From positions 1-64,000 of the forward strand of contig CAVRVX010000026.1 in the NCBI GenBank assembly GCA_963724735.1: DNA of 64,000 nucleotides, read 5' to 3'. Shown here piece after piece: positions 8,549-16,920 of this stretch (the stretch's first letter is position 1; each line of letters begins with the position of its first letter). The notes under the pieces were generated by a model. The model did no database searches and was not told the origin of the DNA. It worked only from the letters and a program-made list of their open reading frames with translations. This stretch comes from Rhodoplanes sp963724735. Its GTDB lineage: Bacteria > Pseudomonadota > Alphaproteobacteria > Rhizobiales > Xanthobacteraceae. A program made the translations under genes and the position numbers.

Positions 8549-8979
8549 AATCGGAGGGTTGGTATAAGAAGGACAAGACCAAGCGAAATCTGCCGTCATG
8601 GCTGTTCGGCGAAATCAATGCCGCACGAAACGACTTCCTGCACGGCAACCCAATTACTGGCTCTCGCCTGATAGTGTCGCCGGCAAAAAGGCCGCTGCAT
8701 CTCTATGCGTCTCTTCTCTATCGCATGGCACTGGCGGCATTCCTAGACCTGAGGCACGTCTCGACGCCGCGGAAAGAAGGCGAGACCGAGTACGAGGCCC
8801 ATTGGCGCGATGACTTTGCCTTCGGGCGGTTCCAAGGCGACATCGAGGTCGCATTGTCGACCATCATGATGACGGAGAAGGAATACCTAGACCAACGGCA
8901 GGGACGCATTGATAAGGTCAGAGTTCAGTGGCGACGCAGAAACAATGAGTCCGAGCCTCAGAACGACTTTAGCAAGTAG
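8549..8979 (+). pseudogene. 3' part of the interrupted HEPN-like gene
   Basis: In-frame coding sequence resumes at about 8549 (WYKKDKTKRNLPSWLFG) and runs to the TAG at 8977-8979. It holds INAARNDFLHGN, matching the HEPN R-x4-H motif, and a hydrophobic helix LYASLLYRMALAAFLDL. It has no start codon of its own near a ribosome site. Its stop codon lies within the first bases of a REP-like repeat. It is the continuation of the reading frame begun at 6148. Confidence 0.65.
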
Positions 8980-9045
8980 CCCGGATGGAGCCCCGGGTCG
9001 CACCTTCGGTGCGCCCGGGGTGAACTCAGCGAAATCCGGGGTCAA
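8976..9045. repeat. REP-like repeat copy with an extra hairpin
   Basis: Starts GTAGCCCGGATGGAG like the reference copy, then has CCCCGGG/CCCGGGG arms around a GCACC-TTC-GGTGC stem, and ends with GCGAAATCCGGGGT. It covers the stop codon of the HEPN-like gene on one side and the 3' end of the RAYT fragment on the other. Confidence 0.7.
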
Positions 9046-9230
9046 CCCCTCCGCTCGCCGAGCAGGATCACGATCGCATCGATCGTGAAAGGATGCTCGT
9101 GCCGCGCGATCCGGAACGCCATCCGCAAGGCGCTTACGGGATCAACCAGCGCCGAGGATGTCCGGTCAGCGAGCGTGGCCGTGAAGAAATAGGCGCCGCC
9201 TGCAACGAAATCGCGCCGGTATCGAACCAT
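9042..9230 (-). pseudogene. Truncated REP-associated tyrosine transposase (RAYT)
   Basis: From the ATG at 9230 the product begins MVRYRRDFVAGGAYFFTATL and continues RMAFRIARHEHPFTIDAIVIL, the characteristic N-terminus of RAYT/TnpA-REP proteins. Immediately afterwards it is cut off at about residue 57, just before the place where the family has its PDHLHA (HUH) metal motif; the catalytic Tyr is also gone. REP-like repeats lie on both sides (8976-9045 and 9241-9331), the normal setting of a RAYT gene. It cannot be active. Confidence 0.75.
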
Positions 9231-9240
9231 CCGCGAAGCA

Positions 9241-9331
9241 TATCCCGGATTTCGCTTCGCTCCATCCGGGCTACAAGTTGGCCGCTCACTCGCGACGTAG
9301 CCCGGATTGCGTTGCCCTCCATCGGGGCTAC
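9241..9331. repeat. Two adjacent REP-like half repeats
   Basis: 9241-9274 reads CCCGGATTTCGCTTCGCTCC and on to GGGCTAC; 9297-9331 reads GTAGCCCGGATTGCG and on to GGGGCTAC. They are degenerate units of the 6021-6106 element, separated by 22 bases, and sit directly upstream of the RAYT start. Confidence 0.7.
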
Positions 9332-9695
9332 GTACTGCATCATCCGAACGAATTAAAAAATCATCATCCATCGCCGTCTGGCTATGAACTGCTTCACATC
9401 GCGCTGCAGCGGTTTTGAGTATTAAGGGCAGGCATTCGGTTGATCAAGGCCCACTGGCAAGCGCGTCAGGCGTGTCGCGATGCACGGTTCGCCGAGGCGC
9501 GCGCGTTATACGAGCTCGTCCTCTCCCTCGGTCCGGTCGTTGGTCACGAATCGGAGGAATAGTCGTTGCCGAGATACGCGTAACGGATTTCGCGGCAACG
9601 CCGATCCGCGTCGGGTGGTCCTCTCCCGGCACACGCGACGCGGCGGGACCGGCCGAAGCCACAGACCTCGGCCGGTCCTTCGGAATGGCAGCGCG
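9332..9695. other. Gene-free stretch
   Basis: About 360 bases between the REP cluster and the secreted protein gene. Open frames here give Arg/Ser-rich products with no recognisable domain and no ribosome site. Nothing is called. Confidence 0.5.
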
Positions 9696-10244
9696 TTACC
9701 CGGACGGGCGCAGCGAGCGGCTGATGCGTGTGACGATCGCATCCCAGCGCCGCTCCTCCTCCTTCGGATAAGCGAGATAGATGCAATGCGCCGGCCCTCG
9801 GACGCCGGAGGGGAAATTGCAGCGGCTGTAATAGGTCTGGTCGTCGTTCACGCCGGAAATGGCGAAGAAGCGGGCGGCGACGCGATTGTAATCGAGCTGG
9901 CCGCGCGGCGCGGTCAGGTAGGCGCGCATGAAGCTCGCCGGCGTGTGCCGAGCCTCGTTGTCCTCGACATAGATCATCAGCGCGGCGCGGTCGTCGGCGG
10001 ATCGCAGCACGCGGCCGGTTCCCCGCGGCGTCGAACCCGCGTCGACCGAGAAGATGTTTTCCGGATAGTCCACCGTCGTACCCAGCGGGTCGGAGAACAC
10101 GGTCCAGTGCGGCGCGTCGACGCCTACGGTCGGGGCGCCCAGCTGCGCCCGAACGGCGGCGGGCGAGAAGAGGGAGGCGAGAGCGGCCAGGGCCGCCGCG
10201 AATCCAATCAGTCTTGTCGTTCCGATCTGCATCGTAGCATCCAT
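9696..10244 (-). CDS. Secreted protein of unknown function
   Basis: 182 residues from the ATG at 10244 (10232 is an alternative). A clear signal peptide (LIGFAAALAALASLFSPAAVRAQ) precedes a domain with WTVFSDPLGTTVDYPENIFSV, DDRAALMIYVEDN and a Cys pair around YYSRCNFPSGVRGPAHCIYLAYP. The pattern resembles small periplasmic proteins found widely in Bradyrhizobium relatives and annotated as hypothetical. No enzyme motif is seen. Convergent with nothing; 220 bp downstream of the CoA ligase on the same strand. Confidence 0.75.
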   Translation of the reverse strand: MDATMQIGTTRLIGFAAALAALASLFSPAAVRAQLGAPTVGVDAPHWTVFSDPLGTTVDYPENIFSVDAGSTPRGTGRVLRSADDRAALMIYVEDNEARHTPASFMRAYLTAPRGQLDYNRVAARFFAISGVNDDQTYYSRCNFPSGVRGPAHCIYLAYPKEEERRWDAIVTRISRSLRPSG

Positions 10245-10462
10245 TTTCTCATGCCATGCCAACGCGAGCGCGGCCGACGCGTTCCGAACGATCGGCGCGG
10301 CGCGGGATTGACCGCGAGCGTTCCCAACCCGCCCGTCTCCAGCAAAGTCATGGCGCATCGTGTCGTACGGGCGAACAAGCCGATGGTTCTTCGCGTCCGC
10401 GCGAATTCAACCGGAATTGAGGACGGCGAACAGCGTCGGGCGCCGGCTCGTCGCAGCCTGTC

Positions 10463-12070
10463 CTACGGGCTTTCCGCCCGCAGTTTGAAGCGCTGGATCT
10501 TGCCGGTCGCCGTCTTCGGCAACTCGGCGCGAAAATCGAGCCAGCGCGGATATTTGTACGGCGCGAGCCGCTGTTTGCAGTGTTCCTGCAAGGCTTGCGC
10601 AAGCTCCGGCGAAGCGCGGCCCGCGTCTTTCAGCACGACAAAGGCCTTGGGCTTGATCAGCCGATCTTCGTCCGGCCAGGCGACCACGGCCGCTTCCAGC
10701 ACGTCCGGGTGGGTCAGCAGAGCGCCCTCGACCTCGAACGGCGAGACGTAGATGCCGCCCACCTTCAGCATGTCGTCGCGCCGGCCGCAGTAAACGAAAT
10801 AGCCGTCCGGGTCCTCGACATATTTATCGCCGGAGCGCGTCCATTCCCCGAGGAAGGTCGCGCGCGACTGGGCGCGGTTGTTCCAGTACATCAGCGCGCT
10901 GGTCGGCCCCCGGACATGCAATTCGCCCATATCTCCCTTGGTCACCGGCATTCCATCGTCGCCGACGAGCTTGATGTCGTAGCCCGGGACCGGCTTGCCG
11001 GTCGTGCCGTATCGCACCTCGCCCTTCCGGTTCGAAAGATAGATGTGGAGCATTTCGGTCGAGCCGAGTCCGTCGAGAATGTCGACGCCGTAGCGTTCGC
11101 TCCAGCGGCGTCCGATGTCGGTCGGCAGCGGCTCGCCGGCGGAGACGGCGCAGCGCAGCTTTACTTCCTCGCGCCGCAGCGCGACCGGACTCGCAAGATA
11201 GGCCGCATAGAAGGTCGGCACGCCGTAGAACACCGTCACCGGATGCGCCCGCAGCACCGCCGCGACCGACTCCGGCGTCGGGCGCTCGGGCATGAGCACG
11301 GTGGTCGCGCCGGCCGACATCGGAAACGTCAGCGCATTGCCGAGCCCGTAGGCAAAGAACAGCTTGGCGACCGAGAAGCACAGGTCGTTCTCGGTCAGAC
11401 GCAGAAGCGGCGCGGCGTACAGCATGTTGGTCAGCGGCAGGCTGGCGTGCGCATGCACCGCTCCTTTCGGCTTGCCGGTCGAACCCGAGGTGTAGAGCCA
11501 GAAGCAGATATCGTCGCGCGTCGTCGGCGCGGTGAAGGCCGGACCGCTCGCCTCCTGCAGCACGTCCTCGAAGCGATGATGTCCGTGCGGGTTTTCGCCC
11601 GACACGATCACATGCGCGAGGTCGGGACAGGCGGCGATGATGTTCGCGAATTTCGGATAGAGCGCCTCCGACACGACGAGCAGACGCGCGCGGCTGTCGG
11701 CCAACATGTAACGATAGTCGTCCTCGGTCAGCAGCGTGTTGACCGGCACCGCGATCACGCCCGCCTTGATTGCGCCGAGAAAGGCGGTCGGCCAGTCGAT
11801 CGAGTTGAGAAGGCAGATCAGGATGCGTTCTTCGCGCCGGATATCGAGCTTGCGCAGCACGTGGCCGAAACGCTCGACGCGCTCGGCGAGGTCGCCGTAG
11901 GTCCAAGCGGCGCGCGGGTCGATGAAGGCCGGCTTGGCCGCGCGGCCGGCGGCGAGATTCTGCGTCAGGATGTCGGCGGCGAAGTTGTATTGGCGCGGAA
12001 TCGTGTCAGGCCCGGGCTCCTGCGCGTTTCTTGGCGCTGAGGGCGTAGCGATGCGTTCTGCAAGCGACAT
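10463..12070 (-). CDS. Benzoate-CoA ligase family protein
   Basis: 535 residues from the ATG at 12070. It is an ANL-superfamily adenylate-forming enzyme: P-loop TSGSTGKPKG at 194-203, GSTEMLHIYLSN and YGTTGKPVPGY in the middle, GDKYVEDPDGYFVYCGRRDDMLKVGGIYVSP at the hinge, and C-terminal PKTATGKIQRFKLR with the catalytic Lys. GSTEMLHI and the RYGTTG block match the benzoate/4-hydroxybenzoate-CoA ligase (BadA) group. It would activate an aromatic acid with ATP and CoA. The exact acid is not determined. It is divergent from the M24 gene. Confidence 0.88.
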   Translation of the reverse strand: MSLAERIATPSAPRNAQEPGPDTIPRQYNFAADILTQNLAAGRAAKPAFIDPRAAWTYGDLAERVERFGHVLRKLDIRREERILICLLNSIDWPTAFLGAIKAGVIAVPVNTLLTEDDYRYMLADSRARLLVVSEALYPKFANIIAACPDLAHVIVSGENPHGHHRFEDVLQEASGPAFTAPTTRDDICFWLYTSGSTGKPKGAVHAHASLPLTNMLYAAPLLRLTENDLCFSVAKLFFAYGLGNALTFPMSAGATTVLMPERPTPESVAAVLRAHPVTVFYGVPTFYAAYLASPVALRREEVKLRCAVSAGEPLPTDIGRRWSERYGVDILDGLGSTEMLHIYLSNRKGEVRYGTTGKPVPGYDIKLVGDDGMPVTKGDMGELHVRGPTSALMYWNNRAQSRATFLGEWTRSGDKYVEDPDGYFVYCGRRDDMLKVGGIYVSPFEVEGALLTHPDVLEAAVVAWPDEDRLIKPKAFVVLKDAGRASPELAQALQEHCKQRLAPYKYPRWLDFRAELPKTATGKIQRFKLRAESP

Positions 12071-12329
12071 GAGCGTTCGTCCCATTCTTTGGCGATTTGG
12101 TTGAGTTGGCCTTGTCGTAGTTATGCAGGTGGTTCCAAAGGCGTTATGCAGGCGCTTCCAAAGGTCGGCAATCCGCCCTCCACACCGGCCTCGCGCTGCA
12201 TCGAATTCGAGGCGCGACATCTTGGGCCGGCGCGGCGGCAAGATCAATGTTACTTCGCATTCGATTGCCTCTATACTTCGACTTCCCGCCGACGCGACGG
12301 CGCATCAAGAACGCCCCGAGGAGACCGCC

Positions 12330-13622
12330 ATGGATCAGATCACGCGCGAGGTCCGCGCCGAAGACATCAACCCGCGTTACAACTGGGGCCGAGCGCTGCC
12401 GGCGCTCGGCATCACGGGGGTCGATTTCGAGGAACGCGTCGACTACCGCCGCATGCATAATTATCGGCTGTCGCGCGCCCGCCAGGCCCTCAACAATTCC
12501 GAGCTCGGCGCGCTCCTGGTGATGGACACCAACAATATCCGCTACCTCACTTCGACCAAGATCGGCGAATGGGAGCGCGACAAGATCTGCCGCTGGGCGC
12601 TGCTCACGCGCACCGGCGACCCGATCCTGTGGGACTTCGGCTCGGCGGCGGTGCACCATCGGCTCTACTGCCCGTGGCTCAAGCCGGAAAACTGCAAGGC
12701 CGGACTGCTCGGATTACGCGGGACGGTGTCGCCGTCCTTCGGCCTGATGGCGAAGCACGCCGCCGAAATCGCCGCGCTGATCAAGGAAGCCGGATGCGAC
12801 AACATGCCGGTCGGCGTCGACATTATCGAGCCACCGATGATGTTCGAATTGGAAAAGGCCGGCCTGAAGATCGTCGACGGCCAGCAGGTGATGCTCGAGG
12901 CGCGCGAGATCAAGAATGTCGATGAGATCGCACTGCTCAACCGCGCCGCTGCGATGGTCGACGGCGCCTATCACCTCATCAACGAGGAACTCAAGCCGGG
13001 CGTGCGCGAGAACGACATCGTCGCCAAGGTCAACGAGTTTCTCTATCGCAACGGCTCGGACGACGTCGAGGCGGTGAACGCCATTTCGGGCGAGCGTTGC
13101 AATCCGCACCCGCACAATTTCACCGACCGCATGGTGCGGCCCGGCGATCAGGTGTTCTTCGACATCCTGCAATCGTTCATGGGCTACCGCACCTGCTACT
13201 ACCGCACCTTCAATGTCGGCCGCGCCACGCCGGTGCAGCACGACGCCTACAAGCTGTGCCGCGAATGGCTCGATCTTGCGATCGACCTGATCAAGCCGGG
13301 GGTGACGACCGACCGCGTCTGCAGCGTGTGGCCCAAGGCGCAGGAATTCGGCTTCCCGGACGAGACGTCGGCCTTCGGCCTGCAGTTCGGCCACGGGCTC
13401 GGCCTCGCTCTGCACGAACGCCCGATCATCTCGCGCGTCGTCTCGCTGGAGCATCCGACCGAAATCAAGGAGGGCATGGTCTTCGCGCTCGAGACCTACT
13501 GCCCGGCGAAGGACGGCTACTCCGCCGCGCGCATCGAGGAAGAGGTGGTGGTCACCAACAATGGCTGCCGCGTGATCACGCTGTTCCCGGGCGAGGAATT
13601 GCCGATCGCGGCCCGTTATTGA
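12330..13622 (+). CDS. M24-family protein with an altered metal site
   Basis: 430 residues from the ATG at 12330, with GAGGAG nine bases upstream. The creatinase-like N-domain (about 40-190) is followed by a pita-bread M24 domain. Expected metal ligands are Asp278 (FFDIL), His355 (FGHGLGLALHERP), Glu388 (FALETYCP) and a Glu at 403-405 (RIEEEVVV). The second Asp of the usual GY-x2-D-x2-RTF motif is Cys289 here (GYRTCYYRTF). The overall layout recalls DddP-like and Xaa-Pro-peptidase-like proteins. Substrate unknown; the divergent CoA ligase suggests aromatic or amide catabolism, but that is inference. Confidence 0.85.
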   Translation: MDQITREVRAEDINPRYNWGRALPALGITGVDFEERVDYRRMHNYRLSRARQALNNSELGALLVMDTNNIRYLTSTKIGEWERDKICRWALLTRTGDPILWDFGSAAVHHRLYCPWLKPENCKAGLLGLRGTVSPSFGLMAKHAAEIAALIKEAGCDNMPVGVDIIEPPMMFELEKAGLKIVDGQQVMLEAREIKNVDEIALLNRAAAMVDGAYHLINEELKPGVRENDIVAKVNEFLYRNGSDDVEAVNAISGERCNPHPHNFTDRMVRPGDQVFFDILQSFMGYRTCYYRTFNVGRATPVQHDAYKLCREWLDLAIDLIKPGVTTDRVCSVWPKAQEFGFPDETSAFGLQFGHGLGLALHERPIISRVVSLEHPTEIKEGMVFALETYCPAKDGYSAARIEEEVVVTNNGCRVITLFPGEELPIAARY

Positions 13623-13842
13623 CGTCCGGCAATTTGCACAGCAGGCCTTTGCTTCCTTCTCTCCCCGGAGAGGGAAGTTTCGTGAAGGACCCGTTCGAAC
13701 CGGCGCCAAAAAGCGCCGCGGGCGCCCGCGGCGCAGTCATTCTGTTGTCGCCGAGCAAGCCTAAACTGCGCCTCGTCTGAAGGAGGCCAGATGCCGATCG
13801 CTGAGCGCTCGGGGGCGGAAAGCTGAAGTCGTCGGCGGCCCT

Positions 13843-14866
13843 CAGGGCTGTTCAACGCTCTTTACAAACCGCTGTATGAGAGGCTGATAGCTGGGATCGA
13901 TAGCTGCGATCCAGAAGCGCCTCGGCGATATTGGTTACGCCGTTTGCGCGGGCGATGTTGAGCGCCTGACTGCGTAATCGCGCCATGATACCTGGGTTGA
14001 TGCGGATGCGGCTGGCATCCTCGGCGAGGGTGACGTCGCGCACCCAGTGATTTTGGTTTTCGATAGCCCAATGATTGCGGATGGCGCTGGCGAAGGTTTT
14101 TGCGGGCAGCATGACGGACGAGGCGTAGAAGGCTGTCTCCTGGCGCGTGGTCCATTGTCCGGTCGCGGCGGAACGGATGAGGGTATTGGCGTTCGACGCG
14201 CACGATGGCGGCGACCAGCGACTCCCACTCGGTATCGTCGAGCGCTGATCCGGGAAAGTAGACCGCAACGCTAGCGGTCCTCCTGGCGATTTCGCGCGAG
14301 ATTGCGACTGTCGTCGATGGCGATTGGCGCGGTTGTTGCGGCGATGTCTTCGAGGCGACGCAGCAGGCTCGGCTGATTGTCCTTGACCTGCACGATCAGG
14401 TCATTGCCGGTGTCGCGGGCGATCTCGAAGGTTTTTTTGGCAGTGCATGGCGTCGAGCGTGAACACGCGGCCGCTCAGTCCGAGCGTGGCGATCAAGGTC
14501 TGTACGGCCGGAATTTCGTTCGACTTCTCGTCGACCACCTCATGGGCGAGGATGATCTGATGATCGACCGCAAACGCGCGTGTGGATTTGTCGGTACGAC
14601 CGCGCCCCGCTCAGCATGGCGATGATCGAGAACAGGATCACGCCGACTTGGCCGTAAATCTTCCCTTCGGCGCGCCGCCGGTCCGGGATCGACAGTGAGG
14701 CAGGACGCGAGATCAATTGTCGACTCCATGGGGCAACCTCCGAATCAGGTTGCTCCCGATAGATTCAGAGCGGATTCGTCTGGAAAAGCAGAAAATATCG
14801 CCTCTACGCCCCGCGTCGCCCACCCGCATCACGGCCTCATAACGTTAAGAGCGTTGAACAGCCCTG
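13843..14866 (-). mobile_element. ISAs1-family element with intact ends, dead transposase
   Basis: Bounded by a nearly perfect inverted repeat: CAGGGCTGTTCAACGCTCTT from 13843 and its complement ending at 14866. The flanks CGGCGGCCCT (left) and CGTCGGCCCT (right) match at nine of ten bases, fitting the 8-10 bp target duplication of this family. At 1024 bp it is a little shorter than typical members. The transposase inside is broken by several frameshifts. Confidence 0.85.
13852..14729 (-). pseudogene. ISAs1-family transposase, multiply frameshifted
   Basis: Reading across frames on the minus strand gives DRRRAEGKIYGQVGVILFSIIAMLSGARSYRQIHTR (N-terminal DUF4372-like region), then a VKDNQPSLLRRL segment and finally, in the longest open frame (13852-14268), AIRNHWAIENQNHWVRDVTLAEDASRIR and LNIARANGVTNIAEALLDRS, the diagnostic C-terminus of ISAs1 transposases. 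At least two frame changes separate these parts, so no functional protein is made. Confidence 0.8.
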
Positions 14867-14905
14867 CGTCGGCCCTAAGGACCGCTCAAGATTTTATCTA
14901 AAATA

Positions 14906-14947
14906 TTATAACGTATAATATTGCGGTTATAACGTATAATATTGCGC
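14906..14947. promoter_or_regulatory. Two tandem 21-bp units with AT-rich dyads upstream of the phasin gene
   Basis: The 21-base unit TTATAACGTATAATATTGCG plus G/C occurs twice head to tail (14906-14926 and 14927-14947, 20 of 21 identical). Each unit holds the dyad TTATA-ACG-TATAA, and TATAAT resembles a -10 box. The 21-bp period puts the two dyads on the same face of the helix, as expected for a cooperative repressor or activator. It lies about 170 bp upstream of the phasin start, in an AT-rich pocket unlike the rest of the window. Confidence 0.5.
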
Positions 14948-15117
14948 TTAAGTCAATTTTAATCTGCATCTCTACAGTAGAACAATATTTTATTTTCAAC
15001 GATTGCTGGAACTTTGAGAGCAATCTCTGATTGATACTTGGCGACTGCGCCGTCAAAGCGCAGCGAACGCCAAGGCATTTCGCCGTGCGCTGAGACAATC
15101 AACCGAGGAGATACGCA

Positions 15118-15693
15118 ATGCTCAACCCCCAGACCGACAACGTTCCGCAGGCCATGCAAGAGGCGGCGCAAGTGGGCGCCGAGCAGGCCGGTCGCATCGT
15201 GCAAATTTCCGCCGAGGCCGGCGAACGCGCGGCGCGCGCCGGAACGGAAATTCTTCAACGCAATGCCGAGACCGTCCAGGAGGCGCTGCACTCGAGCGCC
15301 GAGATCGCGGCGCGGCTGACCGAACGCTCGGCCGATCACTTCGGCCGCGCGTTCGGCATTTCCGGGGAGGAGGCCCATAAGGCCGTTCGGAAGTCTTCGG
15401 ACAATATCGACGCCATTATCCATTCGAGCTCCATTCTCGCCGAGGTGACGCAAAGCGTCTCGCGGGAGTGGGTGAGTTTTACCCGCGAGCGCATGGAGCA
15501 CAACTTCGACCAGTTCGACAGGCTGCTGCGCTGCCGCTCGCCGCAGGAGCTGACTGCACTCCAGAGCGAATTCCTGCGCGACAACTTGGAGAGTTTCCTG
15601 CAATGCGCTCGCCGGATCGCGCAGAAAGCGATGCAGACGCCCGACGAAACGACCCAACCGGCCGAGGCGGTGGAGCGCGTCCACGCAGCTTGA
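15118..15693 (+). CDS. Phasin-family protein
   Basis: 191 residues, start fixed by GAGGAG seven bases before the ATG. The sequence is almost wholly amphipathic helix with few aromatic residues: AMQEAAQVGAEQAGRIVQIS, ILQRNAETVQEALHSSAEIA, then VTQSVSREWVSFTRERMEHNFDQFDRLL and SPQELTALQSEFLRDNLESFLQ, the typical phasin C-terminal pattern. Phasins coat polyhydroxyalkanoate granules and control their number and size. No PHA synthase lies nearby. It ends 97 bp before a strong terminator-like hairpin. Confidence 0.88.
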   Translation: MLNPQTDNVPQAMQEAAQVGAEQAGRIVQISAEAGERAARAGTEILQRNAETVQEALHSSAEIAARLTERSADHFGRAFGISGEEAHKAVRKSSDNIDAIIHSSSILAEVTQSVSREWVSFTRERMEHNFDQFDRLLRCRSPQELTALQSEFLRDNLESFLQCARRIAQKAMQTPDETTQPAEAVERVHAA

Positions 15694-15790
15694 GCAAGCC
15701 GGATAAAGATGCTGGCTTTGGCGCCGCTCAGGAAGCCAAGCGGCGCGCAAGCCCGCGTCCGATCTCTCGGGGCCAATTCCGTAAAATCAA

Positions 15791-15816
15791 AGGGCCGGCG
15801 CGGTGGCGCCGGCCCT
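15791..15816. terminator. Perfect 11-bp hairpin between convergent genes
   Basis: AGGGCCGGCGC and GCGCCGGCCCT pair perfectly around a GGTG loop. The site lies between the phasin gene (plus) and the barrel gene (minus), so it may terminate both. The flanking T-run is weak on either side, which is normal for GC-rich bacteria. Confidence 0.75.
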
Positions 15817-15860
15817 CGTCATTTCTAGTTTTGCAACTCTAGTTTTGCAACCGACCGGCG

Positions 15861-16743
15861 TCAGAAGCCGAAGCCGATGCCCAGCTTCACGGTCTGGAAC
15901 GTGGGATGAATCTCGACCGTGCTGCCGAACGACGGGCTGGCGCAGCTGACGCAGTAGTTGCTGACCGGAATGGGCTTGGTGAACTTGCCAAAGTCGGTGT
16001 AGCGATACTCGACCCTTGCCGACCACGGCCCGAAAAGCTGAACTTCGATGCCGCCGCCGACGGTCCCGCCGACCACCCCTTCAGTGAAGCTGCCGGCGGC
16101 CGTCGTATTGCCGATCAGCGGGCCTGAGGAAGAAGAATACAGGTACCCGGCATAGGTACAGCGTGCCGGTTACGCGTTCGAACGCGACGCCGCCGGTTCC
16201 GTAGAGCAGAATCCACGGGGTCACCAGATAGCCGACCCGCGCGCGAACGGAGCCGTCCCAGCCCTGCTTGACGGTGCCGACGAAAGCGTCGTTTCGCACG
16301 AAGGAGCTGATGGAGGTGTTGGAAGTCTGGGCGACCGCGCTCGTATTGTTCTTGTACGACGCGTCGGCTTCGACGCCGACCACCCACACGCCGAGCTGCG
16401 CACGGTAGCCGATGAACGGGCCGGCGGTGTAGCTCGTCGAATGGCCGGTGAAGTTGAACGGCGTTTCGGAACAGCCGCTACCGAGATAAATGAAGGGCGG
16501 GCAGATATAAGAGCCCGGATCGGCGAAGGCGTTATTGGCGAAGCTGCCGCCGTTCGAGCCGCCGATCTGGCCGCCCGTCCAGTTGCTCGTGGGAGCTGCA
16601 GCAGCCTGACGCACCGGCTCCGGCCGTGGAGCGACGCGCGCCGGAGCGGCCCTCTTCGTGGGCGGTGGCTCGTCTGCAAGAGCGGGAGTTGCGGTTGCGA
16701 TAGCGGCCAGCAGGCCGAGGCCCATAAGGATGGTGCGATTCAT
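15861..16743 (-). pseudogene. Omp25-type outer-membrane beta-barrel, single-base frameshift
   Basis: Starts at ATG 16743 with signal peptide ILMGLGLLAAIATATPALA and a Pro/Ala-rich linker, then barrel strands (NWTGGQIGG, YTAGPFIGYRAQLG, VWVVGVEADASY, GSVRARVGYLVTPWILLYGTGGVAFE). At about 16155-16156 a doubled base throws the frame out and it stops at 16081. In the other frame it continues AGYLYSSSS, TVGGGIEVQLFGPWSARVEYRYTDFG and ends KLGIGFGF, a proper C-terminal beta-signal with terminal Phe. Removing one base gives an intact 293-residue porin-like protein. True decay or sequence error cannot be told apart. Confidence 0.85.
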
Positions 16744-16920
16744 GATAGCCCCCCGATGAAATAATTCCCCGCGCCCACCGTGCGACGAGTAGGCCGGTAA
16801 AATCAACCCCGAAGTGGGGTGAGGGCCCCTAAAGTGTCTTTTTCTTCGCCGGGCGTAACATTATGGCAACGCTGCGGCGGCTTGAGCTGGGTGTTCCCGC
16901 CGGTCCCTTGGGGTGCGCGC

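Noticed and set aside
9480..10751. 423-codon open frame on the plus strand
   Set aside because: Covers an intergenic gap, the antisense of a secreted protein and part of the CoA ligase antisense; Arg/Ser-rich with no domain.
10580..12040. 486-codon open frame on the plus strand
   Set aside because: Antisense of the CoA ligase, whose ANL motifs are unmistakable on the minus strand.
13616..13855. Small minus-strand frame between the M24 gene and the ISAs1 element
   Set aside because: It begins inside the IS end and has no ribosome site or recognisable content.
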